Shown: positions 13,867 to 18,065 of the stretch, piece by piece
Layout of the letters: every line of letters starts with the position of its first letter
Numbering within the stretch: the first letter of the stretch is position 1
Origin: Gammaproteobacteria bacterium
GTDB lineage: Bacteria > Pseudomonadota > Gammaproteobacteria > UWMA-0217
Direction of reading: 5' to 3'
Assembly: GCA_027031685.1 (NCBI GenBank)
Contig: JALVPS010000108.1
Location: 1 to 18,065, forward strand
Length of the DNA: 18,065 bases
Program-made: the position numbers and the translations under genes
Notes under the pieces: generated by a model
Seen by the model: only the letters and a program-made list of their open reading frames with translations
Databases searched by the model: none
What the model was told of the DNA's origin: nothing

Positions 13867-14688
13867 TCAGGCCGTGAACAGGTGCTCATCGGTGGGAAAG
13901 TCACCCGCCTTGACCGCCGCCACGTAGGCCGCCACGGCCGCCTGTATGCTGTCACGCCCGGTCAGGAAGTTGGCCGCGAAGCGCGGCGCGCGGCCGGGCG
14001 TGATGCCGAGGATGTCGTGCACCACCAGGATCTGCCCGTCGCAGTGGCGGCTGGCGCCGATGCCGATGACCGGGATGTCCAGGTTGGCGGTGATCTCGCG
14101 CGCCAGCGGCTCGGGCACGCACTCCAGCAGCATCACGTCGGCGCCCGCCTCCTGCAGGGCGCGGGCGTCGGCCAGCATGACCTCGGCCTGGTGCCGCTCG
14201 CGCCCCTGCACGCGGTAGCCGCCCAGCTTGTGCACCTGCTGCGGCTGCAGGCCCAGGTGGGCGCACACCGGCACGCCGTGCCGGGCGAGCTGGGTCACCA
14301 CGTCCACCTGGCGCGCGTCACCCTCCAGCTTGACCATCTGCGCCCCGCCCTGCTGCATGAGGCGCGCCGCGTTGCGCAGGGCCTGGCCCGGCTCCGTGTA
14401 GCTCATGAAGGGCATGTCCACCATGAGCAGGGCGCGCCGGCAGCGGCTGGCCACGGCGCGGGCGTGGTAGATCATGTCCTCCACGGTCACCGGCACGGTG
14501 CTGTCGTGGCCCTGCACTACCATGCCCAGCGAGTCGCCCACCAGGATCACGTCCACCCCGGCGGCCTCCTCCACCGCCGCCAGGCTGGCATCGTAGGCGG
14601 TGAGGCAGGCGATCTTCTCGCCCGCCGCCTTCATGCGGCGCAGGGTGTTGACCGTGACGCGCGGGCGGTCGGCGGGACTGGCGCTCAT
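13867..14688 (-). CDS. panB: 3-methyl-2-oxobutanoate hydroxymethyltransferase (ketopantoate hydroxymethyltransferase)
   Basis: PanB transfers a hydroxymethyl group from 5,10-methylene-tetrahydrofolate to 2-oxoisovalerate, giving ketopantoate. The 273-residue TIM-barrel enzyme is slightly longer than that of E. coli. Visible family residues: 'CLTAYDAS' (28-35), 'LVGDSLGMVVQGHDST' (49-64; Asp52 a metal ligand), 'VDMPFMSY' (90-97; Asp91), 'VKLEG' (119-123; Lys120 and Glu122), 'AHLGLQPQ' (143-150), 'LLECVP' (187-192; catalytic Glu189) and 'IGIGAS'. The frame is open far upstream, but ATG 14688 is supported by a GAGG 7 bases before it and by homologue N-termini ('VTVNTLRRMKAAGEKI'). The kinase gene ends 32 bases upstream. 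Confidence 0.97.
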   Translation of the reverse strand: MSASPADRPRVTVNTLRRMKAAGEKIACLTAYDASLAAVEEAAGVDVILVGDSLGMVVQGHDSTVPVTVEDMIYHARAVASRCRRALLMVDMPFMSYTEPGQALRNAARLMQQGGAQMVKLEGDARQVDVVTQLARHGVPVCAHLGLQPQQVHKLGGYRVQGRERHQAEVMLADARALQEAGADVMLLECVPEPLAREITANLDIPVIGIGASRHCDGQILVVHDILGITPGRAPRFAANFLTGRDSIQAAVAAYVAAVKAGDFPTDEHLFTA

Positions 14689-14719
14689 GAGGAACCTCGG
14701 CGGGCAGGGGAACCCGCTG

Positions 14720-14725
14720 ATTATA
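14720..14725 (-). promoter_or_regulatory. -10 element of panB, overlapping the stop codon of the kinase gene
   Basis: A consensus TATAAT (minus strand 14725-14720) lies 31 bases before the panB ATG and includes the TAA stop of the preceding kinase gene. The -35 region reads GGTCGC at 17 bases and is poor. The perfect hexamer in GC-rich DNA makes it a fair promoter candidate. Confidence 0.4.
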
Positions 14726-15374
14726 GTGCCTGGCGGCCGGCGGCGACCGGGTTGAAGTAGTGGCGGCCGCTGCGCACGAGGTGGATCTGCTCGAACAGGC
14801 GCCGATAGTCGTCCTCGCTGTCCACCAGGTCGATCTCCGCGGCGTTGACGATGAGCAGCGGCGCCGCGTCGTAGTAGTGGAAGAAGCGCGTGTAGGCCGC
14901 GTCCAGCCGCGCCAGGTAGTCGGCGCTGATGCTGCGCTCGAAGCGCCGCCCGCGCGCCGCGATGCGCGCTTGCAGCACGGCCACCGGGGCCTGCAGGTAG
15001 ATGACCAGATCGGGCTGCGGCAGCGCGTCCACCAGCCGCTGCCACAGCGCCTCGTACAGGGCGAAGGCGCGCTCGTCCAGGGTGTTCTCCGCGAACAGGC
15101 GGTCCTTCTCCAGCAGGTAGTCGGCCACCAGCGGCCCGTCGGCACCGGCCAGCGCCGTCTCCAGCTGGTCGAGGCGCGCCAGCAGGAACTGCACCTGCAG
15201 GGGAAAGGCGAAACGCTGCGGCTCGCGGTAGAAGTCGGCCAGAAAGGGGTTGTCCTGCACCGGCTCCAGCAGCAGCGCGGCGTCCAGATCGGCCGCCAGG
15301 CGGCGCGCCAGCGTGGTCTTGCCCACGCCGATGGGGCCCTCAATGGCGATGAAGCGTCGCGGCTGGGTCGTCAT
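14721..15374 (-). CDS. deoxynucleoside kinase (deoxyadenosine/deoxyguanosine kinase family)
   Basis: This 217-residue cytosolic kinase phosphorylates a deoxynucleoside with ATP for salvage. The P-loop is 'GPIGVGKTT' (13-21), followed by a substrate-site acidic residue in 'LLLEPVQDNPFLADFY' (34-49) and the 'DYLLEKDRLFA' stretch (85-95) that replaces the DRS-type catalytic motif in the bacterial dAK/dGK branch. An Arg-rich lid is near 'AARGRRFERSIS'. Base preference (dA, dG, dC) cannot be read off. The ATG at 15374 lies within the end of folK (35-base overlap), which argues for translational coupling. The stop TAA falls inside the panB -10 hexamer. Deoxynucleoside kinases of this type commonly sit between folK and panB in proteobacteria. 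Confidence 0.92.
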   Translation of the reverse strand: MTTQPRRFIAIEGPIGVGKTTLARRLAADLDAALLLEPVQDNPFLADFYREPQRFAFPLQVQFLLARLDQLETALAGADGPLVADYLLEKDRLFAENTLDERAFALYEALWQRLVDALPQPDLVIYLQAPVAVLQARIAARGRRFERSISADYLARLDAAYTRFFHYYDAAPLLIVNAAEIDLVDSEDDYRRLFEQIHLVRSGRHYFNPVAAGRQAL

Positions 15375-15858
15375 GGTCCACTACGATCAGCGCGGCCGGG
15401 TCGAAGCGCGCCGCCAGGGCGGCCAACCGTCCCTGACCGGGCACGGTCAGGTCGGGCGGTGCCACGCGCGCCAGCGGCAGCACCACGAAGTCCCGCTCGG
15501 CCAGGCCGGGGTGCGGCACGCGCAGGCCCGGCTCGTCGATGACCTCGTCACCGTACAGCAGCAGGTCCAGGTCCAGGGTACGCGGTCCCCAGCGCCGCCC
15601 GCCGCGCACCCGCCCCTGGTCCCGCTCGATGCCCTGCAGGGCGGCCAGCAGGTCGCGCGGCGCCAGGTCGGTGGCCAGGCGGGCCACGGCATTCACGTAG
15701 TCGGGCTGGTCGGCCGGGCCCAGGGGCCGGTTGCGGTAGCGGGGCGAGACGGCGCACAGGCGCGTCCCGGGCAGGGCCGCCAGGGCGCGCACGGCGCGGC
15801 GCAGCTGGGCCAGGGGATCACCCAGGTTGCTGCCCAGGCCCACGTAGGCGTCGATCAT
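15340..15858 (-). CDS. folK: 2-amino-4-hydroxy-6-hydroxymethyldihydropteridine pyrophosphokinase
   Basis: FolK (HPPK) transfers pyrophosphate from ATP to 6-hydroxymethyl-7,8-dihydropterin, feeding dihydropteroate synthase in folate synthesis. The 172-residue protein starts 'AYVGLGSNLGDP' (4-15), has 'YRNRPLGPADQPDYVNAVA' (41-59) for pterin binding, and the signature 'RWGPRTLDLDLLLYG' (89-103) with Arg93 and Asp96/Asp98, the usual magnesium ligands, then 'VPHPGLAERDFVLLPL'-like 'VPHPGLAERDFVVLPLA' (114-130). The ATG at 15858 overlaps the pcnB stop (ATGA), so the two are coupled. The C-terminus, slightly longer than usual, overlaps the kinase start. The long open frame upstream is only read-through of the pcnB shadow. 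Confidence 0.96.
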   Translation of the reverse strand: MIDAYVGLGSNLGDPLAQLRRAVRALAALPGTRLCAVSPRYRNRPLGPADQPDYVNAVARLATDLAPRDLLAALQGIERDQGRVRGGRRWGPRTLDLDLLLYGDEVIDEPGLRVPHPGLAERDFVVLPLARVAPPDLTVPGQGRLAALAARFDPAALIVVDHDDPAATLHRH

Positions 15859-17210
15859 TGCCCGCTGCGCGGCTTGCGGCGGCGCGGACGACGGCGGCGG
15901 CGGGACCGCTCGCCACCCTCGGTGCGCGCCTCGGGGGCGGAGGCCGCCGGCAGGCCGGCCTGCTGCTGGAAGTCGGTCCACCACTGGCACAGCTCGGCCA
16001 GTTCCGGCTCGGCCGACTGGGCGCGCAGGCACAGGAAGTCGTAGCCGGCGCGGAAGCGGGGATGGGACAGCAGGCGCAGGGGCCGCTTGCCGCTGGTGCG
16101 CGGCAGGCGCAGCTGCAGGGCCCAGATCTCGCGCGCCGGCAAGGTGAAGCGGCGGGGGATGGAGATGCTGCGCTGCTGGGCGTGCAGCACCGCCTGGGCC
16201 GCCTCCTGCAGGGCGGGGATGGGCGGCATGCCCTCGTGGGCCTCCAGCTCGGCGGCGCGCGCCCGCACCGGGCCCCACAGCAGCACGGCCACCAGGAAGG
16301 CGGGGGTGACCGGCTGGCCGGCGGCGATGCGCCGGTCGGTGTTGGCCAGGGCGGCGTTGATGAGGCTGCCGAAGGCCTCGCCGTCGGGGCCGTTGAGATG
16401 GGCCTCGGCGGCCGGGAACAGGTGGCCGAACAGGCCGTAATGACGCAGCGCCTCGAAGGTCTGCAGGGCGCAGCCGCCGTGCATGAGCTTGAGCACCTCC
16501 TCGAACAGGCGCGCCGGGGAGACCTCGGTGATGAGCGGATGCAGCTCGTGGATGGCGGCCTCGGCGTCCGGGTCGAGGCGGAAGCCCAGCTTGGTGGCGA
16601 AGCGCACGGCGCGCAGCATGCGCACCGGGTCCTCGCGGTAGCGGGTGGCCGGATCGCCCAGCAGACGCAGGCGGCCCTCGGCCAGGTCGGTCATGCCACC
16701 CGTGAAGTCGAGGATGCTGTGGTCGCGGATGTCGTAGTAGAGGGCGTTGATGGTGAAGTCGCGCCGCCACACGTCGGTTTCCAGCGTGCCGTACACGTTG
16801 TCGCGCAGGATGCGGCCGTTCTCCTCCACCAGCGCCTGGGCCTCGTCCTCGGCCACGTGGTGGGGGGCGCGGAAGGTGGCCACCTCGATGATGTCGCGGC
16901 CGTGGCGCACATGCACCAGGCGGAAGCGGCGGCCGATGATGCGCGCGCTGCGGAACAGCCTGCGCACCTGCTCGGGCAGGGCGTCGGTAGCCACGTCGAA
17001 ATCCTTCGGCTCGCGCCCCAGCAGCAGGTCGCGCACGCAGCCGCCCACCAGGCAGGCCTGGAAGCCGGCCTCGTCCAGCCGGTGCAGGACCTCGAGGGCC
17101 CCCGGGTGGATGCTGGCGGTGGAGATGCCGTGGATTTCGGGCGGGATGCGCAGCGGCTCGGCGGGCCTCAGATCCGCCGGGTCGATATTGGGTTCAGTCA
17201 AGGCATTCAC
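15855..17210 (-). CDS. pcnB: poly(A) polymerase I, start codon uncertain
   Basis: PcnB adds 3' poly(A) tails to RNA, which speeds RNA decay. Motifs: 'LVGGCVRDLLLG' then 'KDFDVATDA' (nucleotidyltransferase GG and D-x-D, residues 54-77 from the start given), 'GRRFRLVHV', 'WRRDFTINALYYD', 'YREDPVRMLRAVRFATKLGF', and a very basic tail ('RSRRRRRPRRRKPRSG'). The tail and the GRRFRLVHV segment favour PcnB over CCA-adding enzyme. No ATG exists near the family N-terminus. Candidates are GTG 17210 (used here, 451 residues), TTG 17201 and TTG 17252, none with a strong ribosome binding site. E. coli pcnB starts at a rare ATT, so poor initiation may be a conserved trait. folK follows with a 4-base overlap. 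Confidence 0.92.
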   Translation of the reverse strand: MNALTEPNIDPADLRPAEPLRIPPEIHGISTASIHPGALEVLHRLDEAGFQACLVGGCVRDLLLGREPKDFDVATDALPEQVRRLFRSARIIGRRFRLVHVRHGRDIIEVATFRAPHHVAEDEAQALVEENGRILRDNVYGTLETDVWRRDFTINALYYDIRDHSILDFTGGMTDLAEGRLRLLGDPATRYREDPVRMLRAVRFATKLGFRLDPDAEAAIHELHPLITEVSPARLFEEVLKLMHGGCALQTFEALRHYGLFGHLFPAAEAHLNGPDGEAFGSLINAALANTDRRIAAGQPVTPAFLVAVLLWGPVRARAAELEAHEGMPPIPALQEAAQAVLHAQQRSISIPRRFTLPAREIWALQLRLPRTSGKRPLRLLSHPRFRAGYDFLCLRAQSAEPELAELCQWWTDFQQQAGLPAASAPEARTEGGERSRRRRRPRRRKPRSGQ

Positions 17211-17307
17211 GGGTTGCTGTGCTTGTTTGGGGGCAAAATACCACAAATTCAAGCCGTTCTCGGCTGAACGGGGCCCGATCGTGCATTTCCCGCCGACGGG
17301 ACAGGCC
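17211..17307 (-). promoter_or_regulatory. leader/promoter region of pcnB
   Basis: This 97-base gap follows the Nudix gene. It holds a small hairpin (AGCCG 17252-17256, CGGCT 17261-17265, 4-base loop) and then an AT-rich stretch (about 17236-17251) with TATTTT and TTGAAT-like elements on the minus strand. I cannot assign a clean -35/-10 pair. The hairpin followed by AT-rich DNA could end the hslR-Nudix transcript, start the pcnB transcript, or both. Confidence 0.3.
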
Positions 17308-17742
17308 CTACAGGCGCAGCGGGGCCGGCTCGCCGGTGGCCCGGAAGCGCAGGTAGTCGGACAGGATCAGGCCGTGATCGAAGGCCAGGGGCACGCCGGG
17401 GTCGGCCGGGTCCACCAGGCGCACGGCGCGGGCGTCGTCGGCCGCCGCCGGCTCGCCCGCCGCGCGGGCCACGTACACCACGCTCACCGTGTGGCCGCGC
17501 GGGTCGCGGGCCGGGTCGGAGTAGCAGCCCAGCAGGGCCTCCAGGGTCACGCGCAGGCCGGTCTCCTCGCGCATCTCGCGCAGCGCGGCCCGCTCCAGGC
17601 GCTCGCCCACATCCACGAAGCCGCCCGGCAGGGCCCAGCCGTGGGGCGGGTTGCGCCGCTCGATGAGCACGATGCGGTCGCCGTGGTGCGGCAGGTGGAT
17701 GACGCAGTCCACGGCCAGCAGGGGCGTGACGGGGCGCGCCAT
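17308..17742 (-). CDS. Nudix hydrolase, ADP-ribose pyrophosphatase-like
   Basis: This 144-residue protein contains a perfect Nudix box, G-x5-E-x7-R-E-U-x-E-E-x-G-U, at residues 41-63, with the magnesium-binding Glu59/Glu60 pair. The preceding 'IERRNPPHGWALPGGF' and the following 'YSDPARDPRGHTVSVVYVA' (75-93) are typical of the small ADP-ribose pyrophosphatase type (COG1051-like), so hydrolysis of ADP-ribose or another nucleoside diphosphate derivative is the best guess. The ATG at 17742 overlaps the stop of hslR by one base (TGATG), so the two are translationally coupled. The exact substrate is not deducible. Confidence 0.93.
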   Translation of the reverse strand: MARPVTPLLAVDCVIHLPHHGDRIVLIERRNPPHGWALPGGFVDVGERLERAALREMREETGLRVTLEALLGCYSDPARDPRGHTVSVVYVARAAGEPAAADDARAVRLVDPADPGVPLAFDHGLILSDYLRFRATGEPAPLRL

Positions 17743-18065
17743 CAGCCCTTGCCGCTCAGGGCGCGGGCGCGGCGCCGCGCACGCCGGTCGGGGCGCTCCG
17801 CCGGCACCGGCCCGCTGGCGCGCAGCAGGCGACGCTGCTCGGCCTCCTGCTCGCGCCGGGCCCGGCTCTCGGCGGTCTCCTCGTAGAGCTGCTGCGCCTC
17901 GCGGGCGGGACCGCGCCGCTCGCTCAGCCCGCGCACCACCACCTCGAAGGTGCTGTGCCCGCGCACGATGCGCAGGCGGTCGCCCACATTGACGGCCCGC
18001 GACGGCTTGACGCGCTGGCCATTGACATGCACGTGCCCGCCGCTGATGGCGGCCACCGCCAGGGC
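17742..18065 (-). CDS. hslR: heat-shock protein 15 (Hsp15), S4-domain RNA-binding protein, partial
   Basis: The window holds the C-terminal 107 codons; the N-terminus lies beyond position 18065. Hsp15 binds 50S subunits that carry a stalled nascent chain and helps recycle them. The second half of the S4 domain is visible ('GGHVHVNGQRVKPSRAVNVGD', given from about the eighth codon), then the family-specific 'ERRGPAREAQQLYEETAESRARRE' stretch, which parallels E. coli 'QRRPASEAALLYEETAES', and a basic tail. Apparent GTG starts inside the window (for example 18056) are internal, because homologues have about 30 more residues ahead. The Nudix gene follows with a one-base overlap. Confidence 0.92.
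   Translation of the reverse strand, partial: ALAVAAISGGHVHVNGQRVKPSRAVNVGDRLRIVRGHSTFEVVVRGLSERRGPAREAQQLYEETAESRARREQEAEQRRLLRASGPVPAERPDRRARRRARALSGKG

Overview
The window is one stretch of uniformly GC-rich bacterial chromosome (about 70% G+C by eye). It is densely packed with housekeeping and conserved hypothetical genes. The order pcnB-folK-(deoxynucleoside kinase)-panB-panC-panD, an hslR-type heat-shock gene, Ppx/GppA, NadC and an AGCS symporter all point to a gammaproteobacterium. The style resembles the Chromatiales / Ectothiorhodospiraceae purple-sulfur and sulfur-oxidiser lineage, but this is inference and no marker gene fixes the genus. I see no rRNA, tRNA, CRISPR array, insertion sequence, integrase or phage gene.

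Left part (1-6664). A lone GNAT acetyltransferase (47-667) has an AT-rich inverted repeat in its promoter. Next comes a minus-strand three-gene operon: a conserved hypothetical of the Sfum_1244 type, a prolyl-4-hydroxylase-like 2OG-Fe(II) dioxygenase, and a second GNAT acetyltransferase with an unclear start. This operon is divergent from a 188-residue unknown protein (3084-3650), which ends at a perfect GC hairpin. Convergent to that gene are a 64-residue small protein, an aberrant TrpD-like (anthranilate phosphoribosyltransferase fold) protein lacking the GTGGD signature, and an exopolyphosphatase (Ppx/GppA).

Middle part (6665-11685, plus strand). An EgtC-like class II glutamine amidotransferase is followed 3 nt later by a predicted outer-membrane barrel protein. 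An AGCS-family sodium/amino-acid symporter then overlaps nadC by one base, and a second small barrel protein follows.

Right part (11807-18065, minus strand). Read in transcription order this is hslR (cut by the window edge), a Nudix hydrolase, pcnB, folK, a deoxynucleoside kinase, panB, panC, panD, and a secreted helical protein. FolK supplies the folate pathway and PanB consumes 5,10-methylene-tetrahydrofolate. PanB, PanC and PanD then make pantothenate, the precursor of coenzyme A. hslR/Nudix, pcnB/folK and folK/kinase overlap. panB, panC and panD are each preceded at a similar distance by a -10-like AT hexamer.

No complete novel defence or mobile system is evident. The best candidates for undescribed biology are the TrpD-like protein, the hydroxylase-acetyltransferase operon, and the EgtC-like enzyme paired with an outer-membrane protein.
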